Positions 1 to 9,939 of a DNA stretch of 64,000 nucleotides are shown piece after piece; position 1 is the first letter of the stretch, and the number at the start of each line of letters is the position of its first letter. The notes beneath the pieces are model-generated. The model saw only the letters and a program-made list of their open reading frames with translations, was not told where the DNA came from and ran no database searches. The DNA is taken from the NCBI RefSeq assembly GCF_003286415.2, contig NZ_CP043450.1, positions 5,642,001-5,706,000 of the forward strand, read 5' to 3'. Position numbers and translations under genes: made by a program. Source of the stretch: Mucilaginibacter rubeus (GTDB lineage Bacteria; Bacteroidota; Bacteroidia; Sphingobacteriales; Sphingobacteriaceae).

Positions 1-12
1 CGATGAGTTAAT

Positions 13-1266
13 TTATTTTGTTCCGAAAGCGCCGATATAGGTAGCCGGATCAGGAGATACGTAAGTTATCCCGTTTACGGTAATACCGGCAGCATGATGG
101 CGGGTAAAGTTGGTTACGCCGTGATTTAAGGCCGGAGAACCGCTTTGTAAATGGAAATCCCAGTTGGTATCAAAAACAGCATTCAATACCGGGGTTGATT
201 CTGGGTAGTTCACAAATTTAGGATCGTTATCACCTGCTTTGGTACCTATCACTTCGTTAACACCACCAATAATATCTTTTGACGGCTGGAACTGGTTTAC
301 CGTGGTTTGATCATAACCATAGTAAAGGTTATTGCTGATCACGGTACGTTTATCTTCGGTAGATTTAGTATCGCGTTTGATGCCGAAACGGGTATTTGCA
401 AACAGGTTATTGCGGATATCTGCACGAACATTGTTCTCCACCCATACCGAACCACCTTTAGCCGATGGCCTGCGCCAGCCGGTGTTCACCATGGTATTAT
501 TATAGCATATGATATAAGCCTGCGGATCACGGTCGCCAGAGTTTGATAGTTTCAGGGCATTGGTGTTAGCACTGTAAACAAGGTTAAAACCCACATCGGC
601 CAAACATCCAGATTTAAAGTTCATGGCCTCGCCGCCGGTAACACCTGTGGTATAAAAAGTATTGTTGGCAAAAATAATCTTACCGCCTTCAATATAAGTA
701 CAATCTTCCTGGAAGTTGCGCACAGTTGAGTTCACTACAATGAGTTTACCGTTCACATTTGAAAACCACAGCGCAGGCAGGTTTTCGCCCGCGACAGCCT
801 TATAAAGTCCCATCTTTACCGATGATGAACCGTCGGATGTTGTGTTGCCGCCGTATTCCAAAATAGTATGGTCAAGCACCAGTTCGGCGCAGGTTTTGGC
901 CGCAAGAATCCCGCCCCACATCTTACCGAATTTCTTTGCATCAGTGCGGTACGCCGGGTTTACGGTGATCCTTACCGGGTTTTCGGCAGTGCCTAAAGAG
1001 TATAAGTTACCTTTTACTATAAACTCTGGTTTAGCAATAGTATCCATCAATACGGTTACACCCTCTTCAATAGTAAGTGATTTACCTTCGGGGATAATAA
1101 TATCACCTTTGATGATCTGCGTACTGCCTTTTGCCCAAACACCTGATACCTCACCGCTTGCCGATCCATCAGCAGAGCTTGTATCAACATCAAGGTTAGC
1201 TTTTCTGCAACTGCTAAAGGCTATAGCCGATAGCAGCACCGCCGCGAATATTTGTTTTAGTTTCAT
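13..1266 (-). CDS. Surface lipoprotein with predicted right-handed beta-helix
   Basis: A 417-residue lipoprotein. The N-terminus has a type II signal peptide ending in FSSC, with the lipidated Cys at residue 20. The body from about residue 45 to 330 reads as short beta-rich rungs ('IIKGDIIIPEGKSLTIEEGVTV', 'GKLIVVNSTVRNF', 'GKIIFANNTFY', 'ADIRNNLFANT') with regularly placed Asn and Gly, typical of parallel beta-helix proteins. No catalytic motif is recognisable. It begins 34 bp after the stop of the TonB receptor on the same strand, so the two are probably co-transcribed. I infer that it is the cell-surface partner of that receptor, but its ligand is unknown. It is not SusD-like, since the TPR helices of that family are absent. 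Confidence 0.7.
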   Translation of the reverse strand: MKLKQIFAAVLLSAIAFSSCRKANLDVDTSSADGSASGEVSGVWAKGSTQIIKGDIIIPEGKSLTIEEGVTVLMDTIAKPEFIVKGNLYSLGTAENPVRITVNPAYRTDAKKFGKMWGGILAAKTCAELVLDHTILEYGGNTTSDGSSSVKMGLYKAVAGENLPALWFSNVNGKLIVVNSTVRNFQEDCTYIEGGKIIFANNTFYTTGVTGGEAMNFKSGCLADVGFNLVYSANTNALKLSNSGDRDPQAYIICYNNTMVNTGWRRPSAKGGSVWVENNVRADIRNNLFANTRFGIKRDTKSTEDKRTVISNNLYYGYDQTTVNQFQPSKDIIGGVNEVIGTKAGDNDPKFVNYPESTPVLNAVFDTNWDFHLQSGSPALNHGVTNFTRHHAAGITVNGITYVSPDPATYIGAFGTK

Positions 1267-1300
1267 TGTAATGCCTTTTATTTATGGTTGATAAATTATG

Positions 1301-4072
1301 TTAGAGTTTATAGCGAACACCTATCAAATACGTTTGCTTGTAGTAGTCACTACGGATCAAAGTTTGACCGTTTGCTACGATGTTATCATCTTTCAGTGTC
1401 GCGTTTTCAGGATTGGTACCTTTCAGGAACAACTTAGCCGGGCTGTTAAGCAGGTTGCCCGCTTTGATAAATACGCTCAGGTTGTTTTTGAAACGTTTTT
1501 CTGCCGATGCATCCATCTGGATAAAGCCACGTTGCCAAAGGTCGTTGTTCAGGAACTGCGATACGGTATTGATACGTGGGCCGGTATAAGATCCAGCAAT
1601 TTGCGCATCCCAGCCTTTTTTGGTGTCTTTATACAAAAATGAAAGGTTAGCAATATGCTCCGACTGACCATATAGCGGCCTGGTTTGGTTTACCGAAATC
1701 TTGTGAGTATCGCCTGTAGTAGCATCAGTTACATAAGTATCTTTAGGCGTAGTGATGCGCGAGTGGGTGTAAGTATAGTTTGCCTTTACACCAAACTTGT
1801 TAAAGAATTTGGTAAAATCAAGCTCCAAACCATAGTTCTTAGCTGTACCAAAGTTGCCCGGCACATAATAGGTATCCTGACCACGTGTGGCATCAGCCTG
1901 GAAGCTATACTCAATAGGATTTGTGATCCTTTTGTAAAACGCGCCTGCTAACAATTGCATGCTCGCGTCCGGGAACAACTCATACCTTAAATCGTAGTTA
2001 TCGGCAACGGCATGTTTAAGATCGGGGTTACCACGCTCGTTATACTCGTCACCAATTCTTCCACCCGGAATAAGCTCATAAAAGCCCGGTCTGTTAATTG
2101 ATTTGAAATAAGAAGCATGCAATTGGTGTTTATCGCTTAAAAAGTATTTCAAGGTTAAGCTTGGCAATACATCGGTATAGGTTTGGTTACCGCTTGGTCT
2201 TGACTCGCCCTGAGGGAAAAGCATCCTGTAGCCCTGGTCTGTATGTTCAACACGTGCACCGCCAACTACCTGGATGGTTTTTGTAGTAAATTTAAACATA
2301 CCATAACCTGCGCCAATTTTTTCAGATGCATCATTGGTTAAAGAGTTATTTACAGCACCAGCTGGGTTAGTTACGTTAAAGTTGAGCTGGGTATAATTTG
2401 TAAAATCGGTACCGTACAACGCACTTGGGTTAGCGGCAGTAAGGTTGTAGTTATTATAGAAGCTGGTACGTTCTTTATCGCGATATAAACCACCTGCAGA
2501 GAAATCAACGTTAACGCCACCAATAGGCGCGGTATAGGTAAGGTCTAAGTAACCAGCTTTGTCCTCATCCGTATTGCGTTCCCAACGGTGTGTAAGCGAT
2601 GTACCGTTTGTAAGGTAAGTACGCCTGTCAACAAAATTTTCGCGCACACCATTTAAGCTGATGGTAGTATTGTTAGGCACTTCGTTTTCGGCCGAAGAAT
2701 AAACTGCCGACCATTGTACTTTTAATTTATCGTTGAACAACTTATGATCACCACGTAATGTTCCGCTGTAAATTTGCTGTTCGGTAAAACGGCTACGGGT
2801 TGAATAACCTAACTGCGCGTTTCCTTTGTCCGGATCATAATCAGTTGAGAAACTGGTAGATTTTTCGTCGCGAACCTGGATACTGGTTAAGTTAACATAA
2901 GTATTAAAAAAGCTCAATTTATTGCGGCTGTCTAATACGTAGTCGATTTTTGAGAATACGCCGTAACGTTTTTGCTGTTCAGAGTACTCCCTATCGGCAC
3001 GGCTGGTTACCGCGGCATACTCGGCTGTTGGAACAACTTTAGTATTGTAGAAGATACTGTTGCTACCGCGATAGGTGTTCTGGTAACTACCGGCTACTAA
3101 TACGCCCAATTTGTTGTTAAAAAAGCGCTGACCTAATGACAAGCTACCAACAACATTTGGTGCAGGGTGTTTAAGCGTATAGTTTAAAGTTCCGGTACCA
3201 AAATCGGCCTGGGTTGCCTGATAAGCTTTACCATTAAGTTCATAAGGCGATTTGTGATTGATGCTTGAATAATCGTAGCTCATAAACTTACGATCTAAAA
3301 GCAACTGGCTGTAACCACCGGCAATATTGGCGTTTACTTCAAAACGCTCAGGAGCATCCTTCATTACCAGGTTAACAGCACCGCCCACAGCGTCACCTTC
3401 AAGATTAGGGGTTAGCGTTTTATAATATTCCAGCCTTGATAGCAGGTCGGAAGGGAAAATATCAAGTGGTACGTAGCGATATTTGTTATCAGGGCTTGGG
3501 ATTTTTATACCGTTTACCAGAGTATAGTTGTAACGTTTATCCATACCACGTAAAATAGGATACTGAGCATCACCGTTGGTATTACGCTCAACAGATACAC
3601 CAGATACGCGGGAGATAACATTAGCCACTGTTAAATCGGGAGATACTTCGATAGCCCTGCCCGATACAATGTTCATTACCTGCGTAGCCTGCTGCTCAAT
3701 ACGGCGGGCAGTTCTTTCGGTCGAACCATTTCCGTGAGATGATACGGTGATTTCCTGTAATTGTTTGTTTGACTCTTCAAGGTATACTTTCAGGTGCGGG
3801 TTATCATCTTTAGATACTTCTACCTGTTGCGTTGTGGTTGTGTACAAAACATAAGATACCCGTACAGTGTAAGAACCTTTAGACACATTCTTCAATTCAA
3901 ACGAACCATCAAGACCAGTGGTCGTGGCAATCTTCGTTCGGTCGAGGCTTACGGTGGCCCCCACCATAGGCTCGCCGGTTTTACGGTCATATACATGACC
4001 TTTTAACTTTTGTGCGTTAGCTGCGGTAACACACAAAAGCAGGAGTAATAATGTTTGTAAGTATTTTTTCAT
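1301..4072 (-). CDS. TonB-dependent outer-membrane receptor
   Basis: A 923-residue TonB-dependent receptor. A Sec signal peptide (1-20, ending ANAQ) is followed by a carboxypeptidase-like regulatory beta-sandwich (about 22-105), a plug domain (about 135-245, with 'ILRGMDKRYNYTLVNG' and 'EGDAVGGAVNLVMK'), and a long beta-barrel rich in alternating aromatic residues up to the C-terminal strand 'YLIGVRYKL'. It should import a ligand across the outer membrane using TonB energy. The substrate cannot be read from sequence. The downstream gene is a beta-helix lipoprotein with a 34 bp gap; a TPR/HTH regulator lies 258 bp upstream on the same strand. It lacks the paired SusD expected of a SusC glycan importer. 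Confidence 0.88.
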   Translation of the reverse strand: MKKYLQTLLLLLLCVTAANAQKLKGHVYDRKTGEPMVGATVSLDRTKIATTTGLDGSFELKNVSKGSYTVRVSYVLYTTTTQQVEVSKDDNPHLKVYLEESNKQLQEITVSSHGNGSTERTARRIEQQATQVMNIVSGRAIEVSPDLTVANVISRVSGVSVERNTNGDAQYPILRGMDKRYNYTLVNGIKIPSPDNKYRYVPLDIFPSDLLSRLEYYKTLTPNLEGDAVGGAVNLVMKDAPERFEVNANIAGGYSQLLLDRKFMSYDYSSINHKSPYELNGKAYQATQADFGTGTLNYTLKHPAPNVVGSLSLGQRFFNNKLGVLVAGSYQNTYRGSNSIFYNTKVVPTAEYAAVTSRADREYSEQQKRYGVFSKIDYVLDSRNKLSFFNTYVNLTSIQVRDEKSTSFSTDYDPDKGNAQLGYSTRSRFTEQQIYSGTLRGDHKLFNDKLKVQWSAVYSSAENEVPNNTTISLNGVRENFVDRRTYLTNGTSLTHRWERNTDEDKAGYLDLTYTAPIGGVNVDFSAGGLYRDKERTSFYNNYNLTAANPSALYGTDFTNYTQLNFNVTNPAGAVNNSLTNDASEKIGAGYGMFKFTTKTIQVVGGARVEHTDQGYRMLFPQGESRPSGNQTYTDVLPSLTLKYFLSDKHQLHASYFKSINRPGFYELIPGGRIGDEYNERGNPDLKHAVADNYDLRYELFPDASMQLLAGAFYKRITNPIEYSFQADATRGQDTYYVPGNFGTAKNYGLELDFTKFFNKFGVKANYTYTHSRITTPKDTYVTDATTGDTHKISVNQTRPLYGQSEHIANLSFLYKDTKKGWDAQIAGSYTGPRINTVSQFLNNDLWQRGFIQMDASAEKRFKNNLSVFIKAGNLLNSPAKLFLKGTNPENATLKDDNIVANGQTLIRSDYYKQTYLIGVRYKL

Positions 4073-4330
4073 TTTGCGAAACGATTAATGCAATTGTGAT
4101 TTGCTTTTTGACGGCGCAAAAGTGTTTAAACCAACAATACATCTGTTAAAACATGCCGTTACAAAAAGGAAACAGCGTTACATGAGGCGTATACGCAACA
4201 GCAGCACAAAATTACAATTAGTTGATTTTCAATAATATAACAAAAACACAAACCTCCATTATCATTCAGTTACCGTTACATTAAGCTAATGTTAAGCTGC
4301 AAAAAGACAAAGAAATCAACAGCAATTAAA

Positions 4331-5974
4331 CTACAGGGCCTGTATAAAAGTGGTAAGGTTTTCACCTTGATCAATGTTGAGTTTCTTACGTAAACGGTAG
4401 CGGGCAACCCGCAAACTGTCAATAGAGATGCCTAATAACCCGGCAATATCCTTTGAATCCATATTTACTTTAAGCAGGGCTATCAAACGCAAGTCGGTTG
4501 AGGTAAGATCATTGCTCTGCTGCTTCAGTTTGTCAAAAAAACTTTGGTGAACTTGCTCAAAAGCAACGGTGAATTCCTTCCAGTGCTGCTCGTGGTTAAA
4601 GCTTTGGTTTATTTGCTGGATGATTTGCTGCATCTGCCGTTTCTGATCGCGCTTATCCTCTTTCACCATATCCTGCAGGGTATTGCGCATACTCTCCAAC
4701 AACTGGTTGTTCTTGATGAGGTTTAACGTGTGCGATGATAGTTCTTGCCCTTTAAGTTCCAGTTGCTGCTTAAGACTTTCTTCCTGCAACTGTTTATTCT
4801 TGAGTTCCAGCTCCATTAAATCGCGCTGGGCTTCAAATATCGACCGGTTTTGCTCGGCCAAGGCCCGCTGATCGCGCATTTTAAGACGCTGCCTGCTGAA
4901 GGTTACAAAGCCAAGTATAACAAGCAGCAGGGAAATTGTAACACCGGCAATGGTGACAATCTGGTTGGTTTTACGGATGTTGTTAAGGCGTGTGATCTCA
5001 TCGCTTTTTTTATCCATATCATACAGCACCTGTAAAAACGAGGTTTGCTTCAAACTTTCCCTCGAGTATACATCAAGCGAATACTTACGGCTAAGCTCAA
5101 GGTAATGGTAAGCGCTATCCATGCGGTTAAGCAACTGGTATGACTTCCCCAGATCGCGACAAGAGGCCGCTAACTGATACAGGTTTCCAGTTTTTAACGA
5201 TAGCGCATAAGCCTTGCGCGATTGTTGGATCCCCGCTTCATACTTGCCGGTTTTCCGTAAAATATCGCCGATGTTATTGATCACCTCAATGCTGGCAACC
5301 TCATTATTGTATTTATTGTAGATCTCTAATGACTTTTTAAAGCAGGAATATGACGAATCGTAATTGGCCAGATCTTCGTGGATACTCCCAAGGTTCTCGT
5401 ATATTTTCGCCTGCCCGTAATCGTCTCCTATGCGCTGGTAACTTTTCAGGGCCAGGCGCTGGTAGTAAAATGAGCTGTCATATTTGTGATGCTTCTCGTA
5501 TAAGTGACCAATAGCTCCCAATATTTCGGCCTGCCCTTTTTTATTATTTGTTGCCTTATAAAGGTTTAGCGCCCTGTTATACAACTGAAATGATTTATCC
5601 GACTGCCTGTTGTAATAATACAGGATCCCCATCTTGCCCCAGTTTTCGGCCAGCAGGTCCTTATTACCTATCTGTCCGAATACTTTATCGGCATGCAAAT
5701 AAAAATCAAGCGCCTGCGCGTAATGTCCCTGGTTAAAACAGATCTGCCCCATTTGCTGCAGGCTCATACCAGCAGTAAGGTTATTGTTATCCTGAATTGC
5801 ATCGGCATGTATCTTTTTCAGAACGAGGAGTACAGAATCGGGATGCTGCTGTGCAAGCAACTGTAGTTTTTCAAACCGGTCTGTTTTATTTGACTGAGCC
5901 AAGGCCGATGTACCAGATATTAATACAAACAGGTAAAATGTAAATTGAATAATCCTGATGTAGCGTTTAATCAT
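4331..5974 (-). CDS. Membrane-anchored TPR protein with LuxR-like HTH
   Basis: A 547-residue regulator of a type common in Bacteroidota. The start was set at the ATG at 5974, which gives a clean signal sequence (IRIIQFTFYLFVLISGTSALAQ). The open frame runs 50 codons further upstream, but that stretch is not signal-like. Periplasmic tetratricopeptide repeats (about 30-325) are followed by one transmembrane helix (about 339-357), a Gln/Glu-rich coiled coil (about 365-430) and a C-terminal winged or LuxR-type helix-turn-helix (about 485-545, 'DIAGLLGISIDSLRVARYRLRKKL'). This layout couples periplasmic protein binding to DNA binding at the membrane. It precedes the TonB receptor on the same strand and may regulate it (inference). 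Confidence 0.8.
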   Translation of the reverse strand: MIKRYIRIIQFTFYLFVLISGTSALAQSNKTDRFEKLQLLAQQHPDSVLLVLKKIHADAIQDNNNLTAGMSLQQMGQICFNQGHYAQALDFYLHADKVFGQIGNKDLLAENWGKMGILYYYNRQSDKSFQLYNRALNLYKATNNKKGQAEILGAIGHLYEKHHKYDSSFYYQRLALKSYQRIGDDYGQAKIYENLGSIHEDLANYDSSYSCFKKSLEIYNKYNNEVASIEVINNIGDILRKTGKYEAGIQQSRKAYALSLKTGNLYQLAASCRDLGKSYQLLNRMDSAYHYLELSRKYSLDVYSRESLKQTSFLQVLYDMDKKSDEITRLNNIRKTNQIVTIAGVTISLLLVILGFVTFSRQRLKMRDQRALAEQNRSIFEAQRDLMELELKNKQLQEESLKQQLELKGQELSSHTLNLIKNNQLLESMRNTLQDMVKEDKRDQKRQMQQIIQQINQSFNHEQHWKEFTVAFEQVHQSFFDKLKQQSNDLTSTDLRLIALLKVNMDSKDIAGLLGISIDSLRVARYRLRKKLNIDQGENLTTFIQAL

Positions 5975-6131
5975 ATCTGAAAATTGAGCAGGTGCCATTG
6001 CAAAGAAGTCGCCCTCAGCTACCTGAGCATAAAAAGGCAAACAAAAAAAGCATTTCAATATGAACTTAATGTTAACTAACAGCCATATGTTAACTATTTT
6101 ACATTTGTTGGTTGGCAATGGCAATTTTCTA

Positions 6132-6252
6132 ATTCCCTCCCCCGGGAGGGGTGTGTTGGAATTGTGTGTTGGCAGGGAGGGGGCTATACAGCTTTGCTAC
6201 GACAGGGACATCTCGCTAAAACCCCTCCCTACACCCTCCCTGGGGAGGGAAT
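6132..6252. repeat. CCCTCCC-type inverted-repeat element, copy 1
   Basis: The arms at 6132-6154 (attccctcccccgggaggg...) and 6231-6252 (acaccctccctggggaggg...) are near-perfect reverse complements and enclose about 76 bp. Each arm is itself partly palindromic. The element sits between the AsmA-like gene end and the TPR regulator start. A relative with similar ends occurs at 22939-23050. No coding potential was seen. Confidence 0.75.
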
Positions 6253-6302
6253 CGCACTATCCAACGCTTTTCCTATGTCAACTATGGCCGCCTCAAAGTC
6301 TC

Positions 6303-9300
6303 TTACTCTTCGTCCTGTGTTTCTTTAAGCTCGTCTTCTTTTTTGCCTTTGCCCAAATGGATAATAGGTTTGTCCTGGGTGCCGGTTATGGTCATCGGGA
6401 TTCCGAAAATACCGAAAGGCGGCAGTCCCAGCCTGAATTTCAGGTTCAGCTTGCCATCCAAACCTACTTGGCCTTCAAACCTTGGCCTGAAACCTGCAAT
6501 ACGCATTTTGGTACGCTCAATGGTCATGATATTGTTTGATATAGTAGATTTGATATCAACCTTTTTTACATCGCCATGGCCAACGCTGTCGTGCCCGGTT
6601 TCTTTACCTACCGCGCTCAGCAATTTCAATCCGTATACCTTCACCTGTTTTACAGAAAGTACACCGCCGCCTTTCAATGACGGGTAAACAGGTTTCATAT
6701 CGCTGTTGAGCTTGCCGGTCAGTTTATAATCTAACGACACAACACCCTGCACATGCTCTGCCGAAGTAGCCATATCATGGAATAATTTAATCTCGCGGTA
6801 AGCACGCTGAATGTCAAACTCCTTGGCGTTGATGTGATAATCAAAAAATGCTTTTTGCGGATTAATACTGCCATAAGTGGCATCCATTACCACAGGCGCA
6901 CCAATCAGGCTGAAACCTGTTTGCTTAAGTACTATCTGCCCGTTGGCAATGTTCATCGCGCCTTTGACATCGCTGATATCCAAACCGTTATATTTTACTT
7001 TTTTAACATCAGCAGCAAAATTAAGATCGAGGTTAGATGGCACCAATATTACACCTGACGATTTGGTTGGCTTGGCAGACGCTGGCACTCCGGCAAAGGC
7101 CATAAAATCATCAGCAATGATCAGGTCGCTCTTCAGGTTAAACTCCCCTTTTAAGGGCGAATTTGGTTGCATGGCATAACCTATCACGTTGGATAAAGCA
7201 CCGTCAAGCACCACTATCGATTTACCATAGTTGGCCTTAAACTGGTCGAACTTCATTTTATCCTGGTTAAAGCTGAATACGCCATTGGTGATAAAAAACG
7301 GTTTTGGGAAAAGCTCGGTTGTAAGCTTGATGTTTTTCACCTTCATGCTGCCCGAGTTATCCAGCTTGTCATAATGTCCTGTGGTGGCATCGCTTTGCTT
7401 GCCTTTGAGTTTAAAATTGGTGCTTACAAAGCCATTTACATCATATCCTTTAACGGCAAATACTTTATAAATTTTACCCAGGTCAAGGCTACCGCGTGAA
7501 GCTACGTTATAATCAAGGTCGTCAAAATTGCGGAGGTTGGCCCTCAGCAAAAATGGCTGTCCTTCAAAATTGAACGATACCGGTTTAATATTCACTTTAA
7601 GTCCTTTCAACGAGCCGGTATTATTAAAAATATTTACACTCACCTGTACATTTTGCATTGGGTGCGGGTAGTATTTGGTTTGGATATATCCGTTTTTCAG
7701 GTTGATCTCGGCGTTTGTAACCGGGAAGATCCGGCGGGCAGGAATATACCTGCCCTTGCTTTGCAGGTTAGCATCAAAATCACCACGGAAATCAATGCTG
7801 TCAATCGGGTAAAACTGCTTGATATCATCTAAATGAAATTTAGCATTCAAACCGGCATCAATTAAAGCTCCGGCCTTATTGCTTAGTTTCAGATAGCCTT
7901 TTATGTAATTATTAAGCGCGTTAATGTTCAGGTTACGCACATCCATAGTGGCGTTGGCAATGTTATGATCCGGACAAGCGGCATCTAGGTCAAAACTGAT
8001 ATTATTGATGGATTGCGGCAGCTTGCTGTATTTGAAATACCCGTTTCTGAAGGTTGATTTAAGTTTAAATTGAGGAATACTGGTTATCACGGTATCAACC
8101 TTTTGCCTTAGCCCCGTTTTCCTGATACCGGTAGTGTATTTACCTTCGGCCAGTAAATGCAAGCCATATCTTCCTTTTACCTGGAATGGCTTAATACCAA
8201 AAACCTTGTACCATTGCTCCAGATCAATTTCGGTATTCACTTTAGCATAAATGTATGGCGATTTAATCCCCTTTAGTTTCAATACCGAACCAAAGTAGTC
8301 CTTGCCAATATTGAAGTAAACCGAATCAATATTAACGTTTAAGCTGTCAGGATTAAGCCCTGGCAAACTGGCGTCCATGTTCAAGTACAGGTTTTTAACC
8401 GGTGCGGGGGTACTTTTGTTAACGATAGCACCATCGCGCACTTTCATACTGATGCTCAGGTTAGGCATAATATTTTTTGAGGCGATGTACTTTCCGCTAA
8501 GATCAAGCTGGATGATGCCGTTACCACTGATATCCATGTTATCAACATATTTGGCGTATTCATCAGGGATGGCGGTAAAAACATCGCCCAAATCATTCTG
8601 ATCGCTCCTGATCTTGAAATCCATATCATACCCATCTTTCAGGAACTCAAACCGGCCTTTAAACTTAACCGGGAGCTTATTAATAAGCAGGTCGTTTTTT
8701 TGAAATGCGAAAGCCAATGATTTGGTATTAATACTGGTTACCAGATCGGCATTTACTTTTTTCTTAAGTACGTAAGCTTTGTTGCCGTAATAAAAATCAA
8801 CCGAAGCGGCATCCACGTGGCTATAAAGGTCAAAGATATCTTTGCTTAAGTCACCGCTGCCCTTGTAGTTGAGCTCCCGCGCGTTGATCTGCATGGGCAG
8901 CGAGCGGTCGTCATAAACCAGGTGACTTTTATCTATCAGAATCTGCTCAATTCCTAACGAAGCGCTGGCGGTATCCGCTTTATTATCTTGTTTTGGAGGT
9001 GATGACTTATAAACGTTATAGTTGGCTTTGCCCGCGCTATCCACCTGTATGTTGATCAGTGCATGATCAAGATAGATCTTGTTCACATTGATCTTGCTTT
9101 TGAACACTGAAGAAAGATCAATAGCCAGCGAAATTTCCTTGGCCGAAACCAGCGTATCATTCTGAAAAGGCACGCTGCCATTCAGCACAAAATCATTAAG
9201 CGTTAACGTTAGCGACGGGAACTTTTTAAAGAAAGATAAGCGTGTATTTGAAAACGAAAGTTTGCTGTTTACGCTGCCGGCTGCCCATTGTTTTATTTTT

Positions 9301-9419
9301 TGCGTTACAGTTTCGGGAAAAAGGTAAGGCAACAGGAACATCAACAGCAATAAACTAACAACGGTAATAGCGCTTATCTTAAGCGTTTTAACCAATATTT
9401 TTTTCAAGGGGAACGGCAT
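6303..9419 (-). CDS. AsmA-family large envelope protein
   Basis: A 1038-residue AsmA-like protein. One N-terminal transmembrane helix (about 12-32) anchors it in the inner membrane. The remainder is a long, repetitive beta-rich region with the N-terminal AsmA pattern ('FKKFPSLTLTLNDFVLNG', 'LVSAKEISLAIDLSSVF') and the C-terminal pattern of AsmA_2-type domains ('GKLNLKFRLGLPPFGIFGIPM'). Related proteins (AsmA, TamB, YhdP) form hydrophobic grooves thought to move phospholipid between the membranes; that role is inferred here. The tail is charged (KGKKEDELKETQDEE). The gene is flanked by repeat-rich intergenic DNA on both sides and looks monocistronic. Confidence 0.8.
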   Translation of the reverse strand: MPFPLKKILVKTLKISAITVVSLLLLMFLLPYLFPETVTQKIKQWAAGSVNSKLSFSNTRLSFFKKFPSLTLTLNDFVLNGSVPFQNDTLVSAKEISLAIDLSSVFKSKINVNKIYLDHALINIQVDSAGKANYNVYKSSPPKQDNKADTASASLGIEQILIDKSHLVYDDRSLPMQINARELNYKGSGDLSKDIFDLYSHVDAASVDFYYGNKAYVLKKKVNADLVTSINTKSLAFAFQKNDLLINKLPVKFKGRFEFLKDGYDMDFKIRSDQNDLGDVFTAIPDEYAKYVDNMDISGNGIIQLDLSGKYIASKNIMPNLSISMKVRDGAIVNKSTPAPVKNLYLNMDASLPGLNPDSLNVNIDSVYFNIGKDYFGSVLKLKGIKSPYIYAKVNTEIDLEQWYKVFGIKPFQVKGRYGLHLLAEGKYTTGIRKTGLRQKVDTVITSIPQFKLKSTFRNGYFKYSKLPQSINNISFDLDAACPDHNIANATMDVRNLNINALNNYIKGYLKLSNKAGALIDAGLNAKFHLDDIKQFYPIDSIDFRGDFDANLQSKGRYIPARRIFPVTNAEINLKNGYIQTKYYPHPMQNVQVSVNIFNNTGSLKGLKVNIKPVSFNFEGQPFLLRANLRNFDDLDYNVASRGSLDLGKIYKVFAVKGYDVNGFVSTNFKLKGKQSDATTGHYDKLDNSGSMKVKNIKLTTELFPKPFFITNGVFSFNQDKMKFDQFKANYGKSIVVLDGALSNVIGYAMQPNSPLKGEFNLKSDLIIADDFMAFAGVPASAKPTKSSGVILVPSNLDLNFAADVKKVKYNGLDISDVKGAMNIANGQIVLKQTGFSLIGAPVVMDATYGSINPQKAFFDYHINAKEFDIQRAYREIKLFHDMATSAEHVQGVVSLDYKLTGKLNSDMKPVYPSLKGGGVLSVKQVKVYGLKLLSAVGKETGHDSVGHGDVKKVDIKSTISNNIMTIERTKMRIAGFRPRFEGQVGLDGKLNLKFRLGLPPFGIFGIPMTITGTQDKPIIHLGKGKKEDELKETQDEE

Positions 9420-9591
9420 ATGAAATTATTATAGCTAACGAAGCATGAAAATAGTCATAAAACCTAATTATTGGATATCAAATTATGATGATTGTAATGT
9501 TAGGGGAAAGTAATACGAATGAGGCAGCAATTAAACAGATACTTGTGATAAAAGGACCATAGCTATAAAGCTTAAGTACTTCATAAATCAT

Positions 9592-9690
9592 GTCATTGCG
9601 AGGAGCGAAATGGGAATGCGCCTGGGGCGACGTGGCAATCTCGTAGCCATGCAAAACGGCTATGCTTCCGTGCGATTGCTTCGAGCCTCG
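9592..9690. repeat. GTCATTGCGAGG palindromic element, copy A (degenerate)
   Basis: Starts with gtcattgcgagg and ends with gattgcttcgagcctcg. The internal 'ctatgcttccgtgcgattgcttcg' is shared with the copy at 56244-56335. The terminal cgcaatgac of the right arm has been lost, apparently where the neighbouring 39-bp-arm element begins. Confidence 0.75.
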
Positions 9691-9714
9691 TATTATAGGT
9701 TAACCACCCCTAAC

Positions 9715-9872
9715 TGGTCGAAGTTTAGCGATAGCGTAACTTCGTCCTAAAACAGGTTAAGCTTTCAGCTTAACCTTGCAAAATGCAATTGTATTAAAAC
9801 CACACAAGGGCGCGGAAGCAGAATGCTTCCATCGTTTTAGGACGAAGTTACGCTATCGCTAAACTTCGACCA
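9715..9872. repeat. Compound palindrome with perfect 39-bp terminal inverted repeats
   Basis: Positions 9715-9753 and 9834-9872 are perfect reverse complements (39 of 39). Inside, directly after the left arm, lies a second perfect palindrome (9754-9763 with 9767-9776, aggttaagct/agcttaacct). A third (9814-9820 with 9824-9830, ggaagca/tgcttcc) lies just before the right arm. As RNA or single-stranded DNA this would fold into a three-way or cruciform structure. Confidence 0.9.
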
Positions 9873-9883
9873 GAGCGTATAAT

Positions 9884-9920
9884 AGAAAAAGGGAGCCTGC
9901 TGCGCAGGCTCCCTTTTTCT
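9884..9920. terminator. Bidirectional intrinsic terminator
   Basis: Perfect 17-bp stem (agaaaaagggagcctgc, 9884-9900; mate 9904-9920) with a 3-nt loop and A/T runs on both sides. It lies 19 bp past the stop of the glutaminase-family gene on the minus strand. Confidence 0.9.
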
Positions 9921-9939
9921 ATTAATCAAAATCAGTTGC

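Larger units (their letters stand above)
9420..9939. other. 520-bp gene-free, repeat-packed intergenic region
   Basis: No credible gene. From left to right it holds about 170 bp of AT-rich DNA (probable promoter of the AsmA-like gene), a GTCATTGCGAGG element (9592-9690), a compound palindrome with 39-bp arms (9715-9872), and a strong terminator (9884-9920). Confidence 0.8.

Noticed and set aside
1301..4072. A SusC/SusD glycan-uptake pair at the left end
   Set aside because: The lipoprotein next to the receptor is beta-helical and lacks SusD helices.
5975..6124. A 50-codon extension of the TPR regulator
   Set aside because: The signal sequence begins at the ATG at 5974; the upstream part has no signal and lies next to a repeat.
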